Origin: Variovorax paradoxus
GTDB lineage: Bacteria > Pseudomonadota > Gammaproteobacteria > Burkholderiales > Burkholderiaceae_C
Length of the DNA: 64,000 nucleotides
Direction: 5' to 3'
Assembly: GCF_022009635.1 (NCBI RefSeq)
Contig: NZ_CP091716.1
Location: 2,991,001-3,055,000, forward strand
The position numbers were made by a program, and so were the translations under genes. Of this stretch, positions 17,692 through 30,335 are shown piece after piece. Each line of letters starts with the position of its first letter. The stretch's first letter is position 1. The notes beneath the pieces are model-generated. The model made no database searches, was not told where the DNA came from, and worked only from the letters and a program-made list of their open reading frames with translations.

Positions 17692-18171
17692 ATGGCCATT
17701 GAAGGCGTTCTCAAAGAAGGTTTCGTCACCACGACCTATGACTCGGTCGTGAACTGGGCGAAGACCGGATCTCTCTGGCCGATGACATTCGGCCTTGCAT
17801 GCTGCGCTGTCGAAATGATGCACGCGGGCGCTGCCCGCTACGACATCGACCGCTTCGGCATGCTGTTCCGCCCCAGCCCGCGCCAGTCCGATCTGATGAT
17901 CGTGGCCGGCACGCTGTGCAACAAGATGGCGCCGGCATTGCGCAAGGTCTACGACCAGATGCCCGAGCCGCGCTGGGTGCTGTCGATGGGCTCGTGCGCC
18001 AATGGCGGTGGCTACTACCACTACAGCTATTCGGTCGTGCGCGGCTGCGATCGCATCGTGCCGGTCGACGTCTATGTGCCGGGTTGCCCGCCCACCGCCG
18101 AAGCATTGCTTTACGGCGTGATCCAGCTGCAGCAGAAGATTCGCCGCACCAACACCATTGCCCGCGCCTGA
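17692..18171 (+). CDS. nuoB: NADH-quinone oxidoreductase subunit B
   Basis: Peripheral-arm subunit that carries the terminal cluster N2, which passes electrons to quinone. The 159 residues include the cluster ligands: the tandem Cys pair in [11 protein letters not shown] (residues 37-38), a Cys in [11 protein letters not shown] and one in [11 protein letters not shown]. Length is normal. Start 17692 follows nuoA by 15 bases. Confidence 0.98.
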   Translation: MAIEGVLKEGFVTTTYDSVVNWAKTGSLWPMTFGLACCAVEMMHAGAARYDIDRFGMLFRPSPRQSDLMIVAGTLCNKMAPALRKVYDQMPEPRWVLSMGSCANGGGYYHYSYSVVRGCDRIVPVDVYVPGCPPTAEALLYGVIQLQQKIRRTNTIARA

Positions 18172-18184
18172 GAGATTGCCGACG

Positions 18185-18796
18185 ATGACTGACTTTGCAA
18201 TTTCGCCGGAGGTGCTGCGCGCCACCATCGCCGAGACCCTCGGCGACAAGGCCAAGAGCGTGACGATCGCTCTCGGCGAGGTGACCGTGGTGGTCGACTC
18301 GACCGACTACATCGATGCCGCACTGCTGCTGCGCGACGCGCCCGGCTGCCGTTTCGAGCAGCTGATCGACCTCTGCGGCATGGACTATTCCGATTACCGC
18401 GAAGGCGAGTGGCAGGGCGATCGCTATGGCGTCGTCACGCACCTGCTTTCCGTGAGCCTCAACCAGCGCGTGCGCCTCAAGGTGTTTGCATCGAGCGAAG
18501 ACCTGCCCGTGGTCGATTCGCTGCAGCCCGTCTGGAATGCCGCCACCTGGTTCGAGCGCGAAGCGTTCGACCTCTATGGCATCGTGTTCGAAGGCCACGA
18601 CGACCTGCGCCGCATCCTGACCGACTACGGTTTCATCGGTCACCCGTTCCGCAAGGACTTCCCGGTGTCGGGTCATGTCGAAATGCGTTACGACGAAGAG
18701 CAGAAGCGCGTCGTCTACCAGCCGGTATCGATCGAGCCGCGAGAAATCACCCCGCGCGTGATCCGCGAAGACAACTACGGCGGCGGTTTGCACTGA
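18185..18796 (+). CDS. nuoC: NADH-quinone oxidoreductase subunit C
   Basis: 30-kDa-type subunit of the complex I Q module, 203 residues, with [15 protein letters not shown] and the signature [38 protein letters not shown]. In E. coli NuoC and NuoD are fused; here they are separate, as in other betaproteobacteria. I choose 18185, with GAGAG upstream, over an in-frame ATG at 18158 that lies inside nuoB. Confidence 0.96.
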   Translation: MTDFAISPEVLRATIAETLGDKAKSVTIALGEVTVVVDSTDYIDAALLLRDAPGCRFEQLIDLCGMDYSDYREGEWQGDRYGVVTHLLSVSLNQRVRLKVFASSEDLPVVDSLQPVWNAATWFEREAFDLYGIVFEGHDDLRRILTDYGFIGHPFRKDFPVSGHVEMRYDEEQKRVVYQPVSIEPREITPRVIREDNYGGGLH

Positions 18797-18801
18797 CAGA
18801 T

Positions 18802-20055
18802 ATGGCCGAAATCAAGAACTACACACTCAACTTCGGTCCCCAGCATCCGGCGGCGCACGGCGTGCTGCGCCTGGTGCTCGAGCTGGACGGCGAAGTGATC
18901 CAGCGTGCCGACCCCCACATCGGCCTGCTGCATCGCGCGACCGAAAAGCTCGCCGAATCGCGCACTTTCATCCAGTCGCTGCCGTACATGGACCGTCTCG
19001 ACTACGTGTCGATGATGTCTAACGAGCACGCCTATTGCCTCGCCATCGAGCGGATGATGGGCCTCGAAGTGCCGATCCGCGCGCAGTACATCCGCGTGAT
19101 GTTCGCCGAGATCACCCGCCTGCTGAACCACCTCCTGTGGCTCGGCGCGCACGGTCTCGACTGCGGTGCGATGAACATGCTCATCTACTGCTTCCGCGAG
19201 CGCGAAGACCTGTTCGACCTGTACGAAGCTGTGTCCGGCGCGCGCATGCATGCGGCGTACTTCCGTCCGGGCGGTGTCTATCGCGATCTGCCGGATGCAA
19301 TGCCGCAGTACAAGGTCAGCAAGATCAAGAACGCGAAGGCCATCGAGAAGCTCAACGAGAACCGTCAGGGCTCGATGCTCGACTTCGTCGACGACTTCTG
19401 CAAGCGCTTCCCGAAGATGGTCGACGAGTACGAAACGCTGCTCACCGACAATCGCATCTGGAAGCAGCGCACCGTGGGCATCGGCGTGGTCACGCCGGAG
19501 CGTGCGCTGAACCTCGGTTTCACCGGCCCCATGCTGCGTGGCTCGGGCATCGAATGGGACCTGCGCAAGAAGCAGCCCTACGACGTCTACGACCGCATGC
19601 AGTTCGACGTGCCCGTCGGCAAGACCGGCGACTGCTACGACCGCTACCTGGTTCGCGTCGAAGAGATGCGCCAGGCCAACCGGATCATCCAGCAGTGCTC
19701 GGCCTGGCTGCGTGCCAACCCCGGTCCTGTCATCACCGACAACCACAAGGTCGCCGCGCCCGCGCGCGAATCGATGAAGGCGAACATGGAGGAGCTGATC
19801 CACCATTTCAAGCTCTTCACCGAAGGCTTCCATGTGCCCGAAGGCGAAGCGTATGCCGCCGTCGAGCATCCGAAGGGCGAGTTCGGCATCTATCTCGTGA
19901 GCGACGGCGCCAACAAGCCGTACCGCCTGAAGATCCGCGCCCCTGGTTTCCCGCACCTCGCCGCCCTCGACGAAATGTCGCGCGGTCACATGATCGCCGA
20001 CGCTGTCGCGGTGATCGGCACGATGGACATCGTGTTCGGCGAGATCGACAGGTGA
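18802..20055 (+). CDS. nuoD: NADH-quinone oxidoreductase subunit D
   Basis: 49-kDa-type subunit that forms the quinone pocket together with NuoB. The 417 residues open with [15 protein letters not shown] (quinone-headgroup His region) and contain [11 protein letters not shown], and the C-terminal DIVFGEIDR is intact. Start 18802 lies five bases after the nuoC stop. Related by descent to the large subunit of NiFe hydrogenases but without the metal-binding Cys residues. Confidence 0.98.
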   Translation: MAEIKNYTLNFGPQHPAAHGVLRLVLELDGEVIQRADPHIGLLHRATEKLAESRTFIQSLPYMDRLDYVSMMSNEHAYCLAIERMMGLEVPIRAQYIRVMFAEITRLLNHLLWLGAHGLDCGAMNMLIYCFREREDLFDLYEAVSGARMHAAYFRPGGVYRDLPDAMPQYKVSKIKNAKAIEKLNENRQGSMLDFVDDFCKRFPKMVDEYETLLTDNRIWKQRTVGIGVVTPERALNLGFTGPMLRGSGIEWDLRKKQPYDVYDRMQFDVPVGKTGDCYDRYLVRVEEMRQANRIIQQCSAWLRANPGPVITDNHKVAAPARESMKANMEELIHHFKLFTEGFHVPEGEAYAAVEHPKGEFGIYLVSDGANKPYRLKIRAPGFPHLAALDEMSRGHMIADAVAVIGTMDIVFGEIDR

Positions 20056-20065
20056 GAAAGAGCGA

Positions 20066-20620
20066 ATGACTTCCTCGACCCACCATCACACGGCGCCTTC
20101 GGCGCCTTCTTCCCCTCTGCAGCCTGCGATCCTCGAGCGCTTCGCGCGCGAGGTGGCCAAGTACCCCGAAGCCGGCAAGCAATCCGCCGTGATGGCCTGC
20201 CTGGCCATCGTCCAGCAGGACGAAGGCTACGTCAGCCTGCAGCGCGAACGCGAGATCGCCGAGTACCTCGGCATGGCGCCCATCGCCGTGCATGAAGTGA
20301 CGACCTTCTACAACATGTACAACCAGCATCCGGTGGGCAAGTTCAAGCTCAACGTGTGCACCAACCTGCCTTGCCAGCTGCGTGACGGCGTCACGGCGCT
20401 CGTGCATCTCGAGAAGAAGCTCGGCATCAAGATGGGCGAGACCACGGCCGACGGCCTGTTCACGCTGCAGCAGAGCGAATGCCTGGGCGCCTGCGCCGAT
20501 TCGCCCGTGATGCTGGTCAACGACCGCACCATGTGCAGCTTCATGAGCAACGAAAAGCTCGACCAGCTCATCGACGGCCTGCGCGGCGCCGCGCAGGCGG
20601 CCAAAGGGGAGGCTTCGTGA
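20066..20620 (+). CDS. nuoE: NADH-quinone oxidoreductase subunit E
   Basis: 24-kDa-type NADH-module subunit holding the 2Fe-2S cluster N1a. The 184 residues include a thioredoxin-like fold with ligands in CTNLPCQL and [11 protein letters not shown], four Cys as required. The first 18 or so residues (His, Ser and Pro rich) are an extension with no clear role. The stop overlaps the nuoF start by one base (TGATG). Confidence 0.97.
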   Translation: MTSSTHHHTAPSAPSSPLQPAILERFAREVAKYPEAGKQSAVMACLAIVQQDEGYVSLQREREIAEYLGMAPIAVHEVTTFYNMYNQHPVGKFKLNVCTNLPCQLRDGVTALVHLEKKLGIKMGETTADGLFTLQQSECLGACADSPVMLVNDRTMCSFMSNEKLDQLIDGLRGAAQAAKGEAS

Positions 20621-21960
20621 TGTCGCCCGAACAAGTTCTCCAGCAGTTCCAGGCAACGGGCGTCCAGACCTGTTTCCATGACCGCCACATCGAGCCGCAG
20701 ATCTACGCGGGCCTCGACGGCACCAACTGGCGTCTGGCCGACTACGAAGCACGTGGCGGCTACCAGGCCCTGCGCAAGATCCTCACCGAAGGCCTCACGC
20801 CCGACCAGGTGATCGCCGAAGTCAAGGCTTCGGGCCTGCGCGGCCGCGGCGGCGCCGGGTTCCCCACGGGCCTGAAGTGGAGCTTCATGCCCCGCCAGTT
20901 CCCGGGCCAGAAGTACCTCGTCTGCAACTCGGACGAAGGCGAGCCGGGCACGTGCAAGGACCGCGACATCCTGCAGTTCAACCCGCACATCGTGATCGAA
21001 GGCATGGCCATCGCCGCATACGCGATGGGCATCAGCGTGGGCTACAACTACATCCACGGCGAGATCTTCCAGAGCTACGACCGCTTCGAGGAAGCCCTCG
21101 AAGAAGCGCGCGCCGCCGGCTACCTCGGCGACAAGATCATGGGCAGCACGTACAACTTCCAGTTGCACGCCGCTCACGGCTTCGGCGCGTACATCTGCGG
21201 TGAAGAAACCGCGCTGCTCGAATCGCTCGAAGGCAAGAAGGGCCAGCCGCGCTTCAAGCCGCCGTTCCCTGCCAGCTTCGGCCTGTACGGCAAGCCGACC
21301 ACCATCAACAACACCGAGACCTTCGCGGCGGTGCCCTGGATCATCCGCAACGGCGGTCCGGCCTACCTCGAGTGCGGCAAGCCGAACAACGGCGGCACCA
21401 AGATCTACTCGGTGAGCGGTGACGTCGAGCTGCCCGGCAACTACGAAGTGCCCATGGGCACGCCGTTCTCCAAGCTGCTCGAGCTCGCGGGCGGCGTCCG
21501 AAAGGGCCGCACGCTGAAGGCCGTGATTCCCGGCGGCTCGTCGTCGCCGGTGCTGCCGGCCGACATCATGATGGCCTGCACCATGGACTACGACTCCATC
21601 GCCAAGGCCGGCTCCATGCTGGGCTCGGGCGCGGTGATCGTCATGGACGACAGCCGCTCGATGGTCGAGTCGCTCAAGCGCCTCTCGTACTTCTACATGC
21701 ACGAATCCTGCGGCCAGTGCACGCCTTGCCGCGAAGGCACGGGCTGGCTCTACCGCGTGGTGGACCGCATCCATAACGGCCAGGGCAAGCCCAGCGACAT
21801 GCAGTTGCTGGACTCCGTCGCCGGCGACATCATGGGCCGCACCATCTGCGCGCTCGGCGATGCCGCGGCCATGCCCGTGCGCGCCATGATCAAGCACTTC
21901 CGTCACGAGTTCGAAGCCCTGATTCCGGGCCACGTTCCGACGGCGCCCGTCAAGGCCTGA
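20620..21960 (+). CDS. nuoF: NADH-quinone oxidoreductase subunit F
   Basis: 51-kDa-type subunit that binds NADH, FMN and the 4Fe-4S cluster N3. The 446 residues contain [16 protein letters not shown] (NADH site), [17 protein letters not shown] (FMN site) and the cluster motif [12 protein letters not shown] with a later Cys in [10 protein letters not shown]. Start 20620 is coupled to nuoE by a one-base overlap. Confidence 0.98.
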   Translation: MSPEQVLQQFQATGVQTCFHDRHIEPQIYAGLDGTNWRLADYEARGGYQALRKILTEGLTPDQVIAEVKASGLRGRGGAGFPTGLKWSFMPRQFPGQKYLVCNSDEGEPGTCKDRDILQFNPHIVIEGMAIAAYAMGISVGYNYIHGEIFQSYDRFEEALEEARAAGYLGDKIMGSTYNFQLHAAHGFGAYICGEETALLESLEGKKGQPRFKPPFPASFGLYGKPTTINNTETFAAVPWIIRNGGPAYLECGKPNNGGTKIYSVSGDVELPGNYEVPMGTPFSKLLELAGGVRKGRTLKAVIPGGSSSPVLPADIMMACTMDYDSIAKAGSMLGSGAVIVMDDSRSMVESLKRLSYFYMHESCGQCTPCREGTGWLYRVVDRIHNGQGKPSDMQLLDSVAGDIMGRTICALGDAAAMPVRAMIKHFRHEFEALIPGHVPTAPVKA

Positions 21961-21980
21961 GCGCGAGAAGAAACATACTC

Positions 21981-24152
21981 ATGATCGAAATCGAACTCGA
22001 CGGCAAGAAGGTCGAAGTGACCGAAGGCAGCATGGTGATGCATGCGGCCGACAAGGCGGGCACGTACATCCCGCACTTCTGCTATCACAAGAAACTCAGC
22101 ATCGCGGCCAACTGCCGCATGTGCCTCGTCGACGTGGAAAAAGCGCCCAAGCCGATGCCGGCCTGCGCCACTCCCGTCACGCAAGGCATGATCGTTCGCA
22201 CCAAGAGCGAGAAGGCCATCAAGGCGCAGCAGTCGGTCATGGAGTTCCTCCTGATCAACCACCCGCTGGATTGCCCCATCTGCGACCAAGGCGGCGAATG
22301 CCAGCTGCAAGACCTGGCCGTGGGCTACGGCGGTTCTTCCTCGCGCTACGAGGAAGAAAAGCGCGTCGTGTTCCACAAGGACGTCGGCCCGCTGATCAGC
22401 ATGGAAGAAATGAGCCGCTGCATCCATTGCACGCGCTGCGTCCGCTTCGGCCAGGAAGTGGCCGGCGTGATGGAGCTCGGCATGTCGCACCGCGGCGAAC
22501 ATTCCGAAATCGAGACCTTCGTCGGCGACTCGGTCGATTCCGAGCTGTCGGGCAACATGATCGACATCTGCCCGGTCGGCGCGCTCACGAGCAAGCCCTT
22601 CCGCTACAGCGCCCGCACCTGGGAACTGTCGCGCCGCAAGTCGGTGAGCCCGCACGACTCCACCGGTGCCAACCTGATCGTCCAGGTCAAGAACAACCAC
22701 GTGATGCGCGTGGTGCCGCTCGAGAACGAAGACGTCAACGAATGCTGGATCGCCGACCGCGATCGCTTCTCGTACGAAGCGCTCAACGGCACTGAACGCC
22801 TGACGCAGCCCATGCTGAAGCAGGGCGGTCAATGGCAGCAGGTCGACTGGCAGACGGCGCTCGAATACGTCGCCAACGGTCTGAAGCAGATCAAGGCCGA
22901 CCACGGCGCCCAAAGCATCGGTACGCTGGTCAGCCCGCACAGCACGCTCGAAGAGCTGCAGCTGGCCACCATGCTCACGCGTGAACTCGGCAGCGACAAC
23001 ATCGACTACCGCCTGCGCAACGCCGAGTTCGCGGCGTTCGAAGGCGTGCGCTGGCTCGGCACCTCGATCGCCTCGCTCACGCAAGTGCAGCGCGCGCTGG
23101 TCGTGGGCTCGAACCTGCGCAAGGAACATCCGCTGTTCGCACAGCGCATCCGCCAGGCCGTGCGCAAGGGCGCCGCGCTGTCGGTGATCACCTCGGCCAG
23201 CCTCATGGCCGACCGCAACGCCTGGGCCATCGACGTGGCGCAGTCGTCCATCGTCGAAGCCGACCAGTGGGTCGAGGCGCTGGCCGCCGTGGCTGCCGCC
23301 ATCGGCGAGACCAACGGCGCAGCCGCGCCGCTGGCGCCGAAGAACGCACCCGACGCCGCCGCCAAGGCCATCGCGGCCTCGCTGCTGAGCGGCGAACGCA
23401 AGGCCGTGCTGCTCGGCAACGCCGCCGCCCATCACGCCCAAGCCAGCAGCCTGCTGGCACTGGCGAACTGGATCGGCGCGCAAACCGGCGCTACCGTCGG
23501 TTACCTGACCGAAGCCGCCAACACCGTGGGCGCACAGCTCGTCGGCGCGTTCCCGAAGAACGGCGGCCTCGATGCCGGCCGCATGCTCGCCGCCGGCTCC
23601 GGCCTGAAGGCCGTGCTGCTGCTGAACAACGAGCCGGTGTTCGACTCGGCTGCCGGCAAGGCCGCGGCCGATGTCATCGGCAATGCGCAGATGGTCGTCA
23701 CGCTGAGCCCCTTCAAGGCCAACCTCGAGTTCAGCGACGTGCTGCTCCCGATCGCTCCGTTCACCGAAACCCCCGGTACCTTCGTCAATGCCGAAGGCCG
23801 CCTGCAAGGTTTCCATGCCGTCGTGAAGCCGCAAGGCGAAACGCGTCCGGCGTGGAAGGTGCTGCGCGTGCTGGCCAACCTGCTGGGCTTGCCGGGCTTC
23901 GCGTTCGAATCGACCGCCGAAGTGCTGGCCACCATCGGTGACAAGGGCGCCGTGCCTGCCAACGCACTGAGCAACGCGACCGCCGCCGCTGCCGTGGCTT
24001 CCAACGGTGCGGCCGCCGCGCCCGTGGTCGCGAGCATCTACCAGCTCGACTCCATCGTGCGCCGCGCGCCGTCGCTGCAACTGACTGCCGACGCGCGCAA
24101 CGCATCGGCCGGGTCGAACGTGACGGCTCGTGCCGAGGAGGCACTGGCATGA
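21981..24152 (+). CDS. nuoG: NADH-quinone oxidoreductase subunit G
   Basis: 75-kDa-type subunit, 723 residues. The N-terminus is a ferredoxin-like 2Fe-2S domain ([25 protein letters not shown]), then a His/Cys 4Fe-4S region ([20 protein letters not shown]) and a second ([15 protein letters not shown] ... [13 protein letters not shown]). The rest is a molybdopterin-oxidoreductase-like domain that no longer binds cofactor. The Cys ligands of the extra cluster N7 found in E. coli are absent at the start of that domain ([14 protein letters not shown]). The C-terminal 60 residues are Ala rich. It overlaps nuoH by four bases. Confidence 0.97.
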   Translation: MIEIELDGKKVEVTEGSMVMHAADKAGTYIPHFCYHKKLSIAANCRMCLVDVEKAPKPMPACATPVTQGMIVRTKSEKAIKAQQSVMEFLLINHPLDCPICDQGGECQLQDLAVGYGGSSSRYEEEKRVVFHKDVGPLISMEEMSRCIHCTRCVRFGQEVAGVMELGMSHRGEHSEIETFVGDSVDSELSGNMIDICPVGALTSKPFRYSARTWELSRRKSVSPHDSTGANLIVQVKNNHVMRVVPLENEDVNECWIADRDRFSYEALNGTERLTQPMLKQGGQWQQVDWQTALEYVANGLKQIKADHGAQSIGTLVSPHSTLEELQLATMLTRELGSDNIDYRLRNAEFAAFEGVRWLGTSIASLTQVQRALVVGSNLRKEHPLFAQRIRQAVRKGAALSVITSASLMADRNAWAIDVAQSSIVEADQWVEALAAVAAAIGETNGAAAPLAPKNAPDAAAKAIAASLLSGERKAVLLGNAAAHHAQASSLLALANWIGAQTGATVGYLTEAANTVGAQLVGAFPKNGGLDAGRMLAAGSGLKAVLLLNNEPVFDSAAGKAAADVIGNAQMVVTLSPFKANLEFSDVLLPIAPFTETPGTFVNAEGRLQGFHAVVKPQGETRPAWKVLRVLANLLGLPGFAFESTAEVLATIGDKGAVPANALSNATAAAAVASNGAAAAPVVASIYQLDSIVRRAPSLQLTADARNASAGSNVTARAEEALA

Positions 24153-25228
24153 TCGTCGACACCATTCATGGCTTCGGCCAGGGTCTGGTTGCCGCAGGCT
24201 GGTGGACCGGCGTGGTCTGGCCCGTGGTCTGGACGCTGATCAAGATCATCGTCGTCGTGATCCCGCTGATGCTGGCCGTGGCGTACCTCACGCTGTGGGA
24301 ACGCAAGGCCATCGGCTTCACGCAGATCCGCATCGGCCCGAACCGCATCGGACCGCTGGGCCTGCTCCAGCCGATCGCCGACGCGCTCAAGCTGATGACC
24401 AAGGAAATCATTCTTCCGACGGTCGCCAACAAGGGCCTGTTCCTGCTCGGCCCGATCATGACCATCATGCCGGCGCTGGCCGCATGGGCCGTGATTCCCT
24501 TCGGTCCCGACGTGGCGCTGGCCAACATCAACGCCGGCCTGCTGTTCGTGATGGCCATCACCTCGCTCGAGGTGTACGGCGTGATCATCGCCGGCTGGGC
24601 ATCGAACTCGAAGTACGCCTTCCTGGGCGCGCTGCGCGCCTCGGCACAGATGGTGAGCTATGAAATCGCGATGGGCTTCTGCTTCGTCGTGGTGCTGATG
24701 GTCACCGGCAGCCTGAACATGAGCGAGATCGTGAACGTTCAGGGCAAGGGCATGTTCGCCAACATGGGCGTCGGCTTCCTGTCGTGGAACTGGCTGCCGC
24801 TGCTGCCGATCTTCGTCGTCTACTTCATCTCGGGCCTGGCCGAAACCAACCGTCACCCGTTCGACGTGGTGGAAGGCGAGTCCGAAATCGTGGCCGGTCA
24901 CATGATCGAGTACTCGGGCATGAGCTTCGCGATGTTCTTCCTGGCCGAGTACGCCAACATGTGGCTCGTCTCGATCCTGACCGTGGTGCTGTTCCTCGGT
25001 GGATGGCTGCCGCCCTTCGAGTTCCTGAGCTTCATTCCGGGCTGGATCTGGCTGGGCGCCAAGACCTTCTGCGTGGTCACCATGTTCCTGTGGGTGCGCT
25101 CGACGTTCCCGCGCTTCCGTTATGACCAGATCATGCGTCTGGGCTGGAAGATCTTCATTCCCGTCACCCTCGTGTGGCTGGTCGTGGTCGGTGGCTGGAT
25201 GCAGACGCCGTTCAACATCTGGAAATAA
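24149..25228 (+). CDS. nuoH: NADH-quinone oxidoreductase subunit H
   Basis: Membrane subunit that joins the two arms and lines the quinone entry. The 359 residues carry about eight hydrophobic segments and the ND1 signatures [25 protein letters not shown] and [25 protein letters not shown]. The start overlaps the nuoG stop by four bases. Confidence 0.98.
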   Translation: MIVDTIHGFGQGLVAAGWWTGVVWPVVWTLIKIIVVVIPLMLAVAYLTLWERKAIGFTQIRIGPNRIGPLGLLQPIADALKLMTKEIILPTVANKGLFLLGPIMTIMPALAAWAVIPFGPDVALANINAGLLFVMAITSLEVYGVIIAGWASNSKYAFLGALRASAQMVSYEIAMGFCFVVVLMVTGSLNMSEIVNVQGKGMFANMGVGFLSWNWLPLLPIFVVYFISGLAETNRHPFDVVEGESEIVAGHMIEYSGMSFAMFFLAEYANMWLVSILTVVLFLGGWLPPFEFLSFIPGWIWLGAKTFCVVTMFLWVRSTFPRFRYDQIMRLGWKIFIPVTLVWLVVVGGWMQTPFNIWK

Positions 25229-25245
25229 CAGGAAGCGCCAACACC

Positions 25246-25767
25246 ATGTCTGCTGCGCACACCGCAACACCGTCCGCGCCGTTCTCGCTCAAGGACTTCC
25301 TGGGCAGCTTCATGCTGTTCGAACTGTTCAAGGGCCTGGCCATCACCGGCAAGTACGCCTTCGCCCGCAAGATCACGGTGCAGTTCCCCGAAGAGAAGAC
25401 GCCGCTGTCGCCGCGCTTCCGCGGCCTGCACGCGCTGCGCCGCTACGAAAACGGCGAAGAGCGCTGCATCGCCTGCAAGCTCTGCGAAGCCGTTTGCCCG
25501 GCGCTGGCCATCACCATCGAATCCGAAGTGCGTGACGACGGTTCGCGTCGCACCTCGCGCTACGACATCGACCTGACCAAGTGCATCTTCTGCGGCTTCT
25601 GCGAAGAAAGCTGCCCGGTCGACTCGATCGTCGAGACGCACATCTTCGAATACCACGGCGAAAAGCGTGGCGACCTGTACTTCACCAAGGACATGCTCCT
25701 GGCCGTGGGCGATCGCTACGAAAACGAAATTGCAGCGAACAAGGCGGCCGACGCCAAGTACCGCTGA
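25246..25767 (+). CDS. nuoI: NADH-quinone oxidoreductase subunit I
   Basis: Ferredoxin-type subunit with two 4Fe-4S clusters (N6a and N6b). The 173-residue protein has [16 protein letters not shown] and [16 protein letters not shown], the two CxxCxxCxxxCP motifs. Start 25246 has CAGGAAG upstream and a short helix ([22 protein letters not shown]) that lies on the membrane arm. The in-frame ATG inside nuoH is not used. Confidence 0.98.
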   Translation: MSAAHTATPSAPFSLKDFLGSFMLFELFKGLAITGKYAFARKITVQFPEEKTPLSPRFRGLHALRRYENGEERCIACKLCEAVCPALAITIESEVRDDGSRRTSRYDIDLTKCIFCGFCEESCPVDSIVETHIFEYHGEKRGDLYFTKDMLLAVGDRYENEIAANKAADAKYR

Positions 25768-25804
25768 TCCGACCAGCCCGAACCCCGTACCAATTCGAAT
25801 TCCA

Positions 25805-26461
25805 ATGGACGTCAAGACCGGTCTGTTCTATCTGTTTGCCGCGGTGCTGCTGTTCGCAGCCTTCCGCGTCATCACTTCCCGCAACCCCGTGTACGCAGCG
25901 TTGTACCTGGTGTTGGCCTTCTTCCAGGCATCGGCCATCTGGCTGCTGTTGCGCGCCGAGTTCCTCGCGATCTCGCTGGTGCTCGTGTACGTGGGCGCCG
26001 TGATGGTGCTGTTCCTGTTCGTCGTGATGATGCTGGACATCAACGTCGACAGCTTGCGAGAGGGCTTCTGGAAGCACTTTCCGCTGGCTGCGGGCGTCGG
26101 TGCGCTGATCGCGCTGGAAATGGCGGCCGTGCTGATGGGCGGCTTCCGCCTCGGCGAAGCGCGCGTCACCAGCGGCGCCATGGCCGCCGACAGCTCGAAC
26201 ACGCTCGAACTCGGCAAGCTGCTGTATTCGCAATATCTGTATCCGCTCGAAATTGCCGCTGTCATCCTGCTCGTGGCCATCGTGGCTGCCATTGCGTTGA
26301 CATTGCGCACTCGCAAGGACAGCAAGTACACCAACCCGGCCGATCAGGTGCGCGTGAAGGCGCGCGACCGCGTGCGCATCGTGCAGATGCCCGCGACGCG
26401 TGCGGCCGAACCTGTGGCTGAAGCTGCACCTGCGGACGCGGTAAAGGAAAACAAGGCATGA
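25805..26461 (+). CDS. nuoJ: NADH-quinone oxidoreductase subunit J
   Basis: ND6-type membrane subunit of 218 residues with five hydrophobic segments and the conserved [24 protein letters not shown] stretch. The C-terminal 50 residues are a charged and Ala-rich cytoplasmic or periplasmic tail. The stop overlaps the nuoK start by four bases (ATGA). Confidence 0.96.
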   Translation: MDVKTGLFYLFAAVLLFAAFRVITSRNPVYAALYLVLAFFQASAIWLLLRAEFLAISLVLVYVGAVMVLFLFVVMMLDINVDSLREGFWKHFPLAAGVGALIALEMAAVLMGGFRLGEARVTSGAMAADSSNTLELGKLLYSQYLYPLEIAAVILLVAIVAAIALTLRTRKDSKYTNPADQVRVKARDRVRIVQMPATRAAEPVAEAAPADAVKENKA

Positions 26462-26766
26462 CGCTCACGCTCGGACACTTTCTTTCGCTCGGCGCGATGC
26501 TCTTCGCGCTGTCTGTGATCGGCATCTTCCTGAACCGCAAGAACCTGATCGTTCTGCTCATGGCCATCGAGCTGATGCTGCTGGCCGTCAACATGAACTT
26601 CGTGGCGTTCTCCCACTTCCTGGGCGACATGCACGGACAGATCTTCGTGTTCTTCATCCTGACGGTGGCCGCGGCCGAGTCGGCCATCGGGCTGGCGCTG
26701 CTGGTTCTGCTGTTCCGCAACAAGTCGAACATCAACGTCGACGAACTCAACTCGCTCAAGGGTTGA
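26458..26766 (+). CDS. nuoK: NADH-quinone oxidoreductase subunit K
   Basis: ND4L-type subunit, 102 residues with three membrane helices; both membrane glutamates of the proton path are present (in [10 protein letters not shown] and [12 protein letters not shown]). It is coupled to nuoJ and followed eight bases later by nuoL. Confidence 0.98.
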   Translation: MTLTLGHFLSLGAMLFALSVIGIFLNRKNLIVLLMAIELMLLAVNMNFVAFSHFLGDMHGQIFVFFILTVAAAESAIGLALLVLLFRNKSNINVDELNSLKG

Positions 26767-26773
26767 ACGCAAC

Positions 26774-28807
<2,034 letters not shown>

Positions 28808-28832
28808 GCCTGAACGCTGGAGAAAAAGAAAA

Positions 28833-30311
28833 ATGGGTTTGTTGAGCCTTGCCATCTGGGTGCCGATCGCATTCGGCGCCGTGCTGCTGGCGTTTGGCCG
28901 TGACGAGCACGCCAAGGGCGTCCGTTGGGTCGCGCTCGTCGGTGCCATCGTGAGCTTCCTGGTCACGGTGCCGCTGTTCACGCGCTTCCAGAACGGAACC
29001 GCCGCCATGCAGTTCGTCGAGAAGACGAGCTGGATCTCTCGCTTCAACGTCAACTACCACCTCGGGGTCGACGGTCTGTCGCTCTGGCTGGTGCTGCTGA
29101 CGTCGTTCATTACCGTGATCGTCGTGATCTCGGCCTGGGAAGTGATCACCGAACGCGTGAACCAGTACATGGGCGCGTTCCTGATCCTGTCGGGCTTCAT
29201 GATCGGCGTGTTCTCGGCGCTCGACGGCGTGCTGTTCTACGTGTTCTTCGAAGCCACGCTGATCCCGATGTACCTGATCATCGGTATCTGGGGCGGCCCG
29301 AACAAGATCTACGCGGCGTTCAAGTTCTTCCTGTACACCTTGCTCGGCTCGCTGCTGATGCTGGTGGCGCTGATCTTCCTGTACAACAAGTCGGGCGGCA
29401 GCTTCGACATCCTGGCCTGGCACAAGCTGCCGCTGGGTTCGACCGCGCAGACCTTCCTGTTCTTCGCCTTCTTCGCGGCCTTCGCGGTGAAGGTGCCGAT
29501 GTGGCCGGTGCACACTTGGCTGCCCGACGTGCACGTCGAGGCCCCCACCGGCGGTTCCGCCGTGCTGGCCGCGATCATGCTGAAGCTGGGTGCCTACGGC
29601 TTCCTGCGCTTCTCGATGCCGATCGCACCGGACGCCTCGCACGAATGGGCTTGGCTCATGATCGCGCTGTCGCTGATCGCCGTGATCTACGTGGGCCTGG
29701 TTGCACTGGTGCAGCAGGACATGAAGAAGCTGGTGGCTTACTCGTCGGTGGCCCACATGGGCTTCGTGACGCTCGGCTTCTTCATCTTCAACGAGCTCGG
29801 CGTGTCCGGCGGCATCGTGCAGATGATTGCGCACGGCTTCGTGTCGGGCGCCATGTTCCTGGGTATCGGCGTGCTGTACGACCGCGTGCACTCGCGCCAG
29901 ATCGCCGACTACGGCGGCGTGGTCAACACCATGCCCAAGTTCGCCGCGTTCGCGCTGCTGTTCGCCATGGCCAATTGCGGCCTGCCGGGCACCGCCGGTT
30001 TCGTGGGCGAGTGGATGGTGATCCTGGGGGCGGTCAAGGCCAACTTCTGGATCGGCCTGGGCGCTGCTACCGCGCTGATCTTCGGCGCGGCCTACACCCT
30101 GTGGATGTACAAGCGCGTGTACCTCGGCCCGGTCGGCAACGACCACGTCAAGGAACTGAAGGACATCAACGCGCGTGAATTCCTGATGCTGTCGCTGCTG
30201 GCCATCGCCGTGCTGTGGATGGGCCTGTATCCGAAGCCCTTTACCGATGCGATGGACGCCTCGGTGACCGAGCTCCTGCGCCACGTGGCAGTTTCGAAGC
30301 TGCCCTCCTGA
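28833..30311 (+). CDS. nuoM: NADH-quinone oxidoreductase subunit M
   Basis: ND4-type antiporter-like proton-pumping subunit, 492 residues with about 14 hydrophobic segments. The motif FFEATLIPMYLIIGIWGG carries the essential membrane glutamate and WPVHTWLPDVHVEAPTGGSAVLAAIMLKLGAYG carries the channel lysine. KKLVAYSSVAHMGF is also present. Length is normal. Confidence 0.98.
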   Translation: MGLLSLAIWVPIAFGAVLLAFGRDEHAKGVRWVALVGAIVSFLVTVPLFTRFQNGTAAMQFVEKTSWISRFNVNYHLGVDGLSLWLVLLTSFITVIVVISAWEVITERVNQYMGAFLILSGFMIGVFSALDGVLFYVFFEATLIPMYLIIGIWGGPNKIYAAFKFFLYTLLGSLLMLVALIFLYNKSGGSFDILAWHKLPLGSTAQTFLFFAFFAAFAVKVPMWPVHTWLPDVHVEAPTGGSAVLAAIMLKLGAYGFLRFSMPIAPDASHEWAWLMIALSLIAVIYVGLVALVQQDMKKLVAYSSVAHMGFVTLGFFIFNELGVSGGIVQMIAHGFVSGAMFLGIGVLYDRVHSRQIADYGGVVNTMPKFAAFALLFAMANCGLPGTAGFVGEWMVILGAVKANFWIGLGAATALIFGAAYTLWMYKRVYLGPVGNDHVKELKDINAREFLMLSLLAIAVLWMGLYPKPFTDAMDASVTELLRHVAVSKLPS

Positions 30312-30335
30312 TGCCACGCTGAATAAGAGAACGAG

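Noticed and set aside
18158..18184. Alternative nuoC start at 18158
   Set aside because: It lies inside nuoB and adds residues not typical of NuoC; 18185 gives the usual N-terminus.
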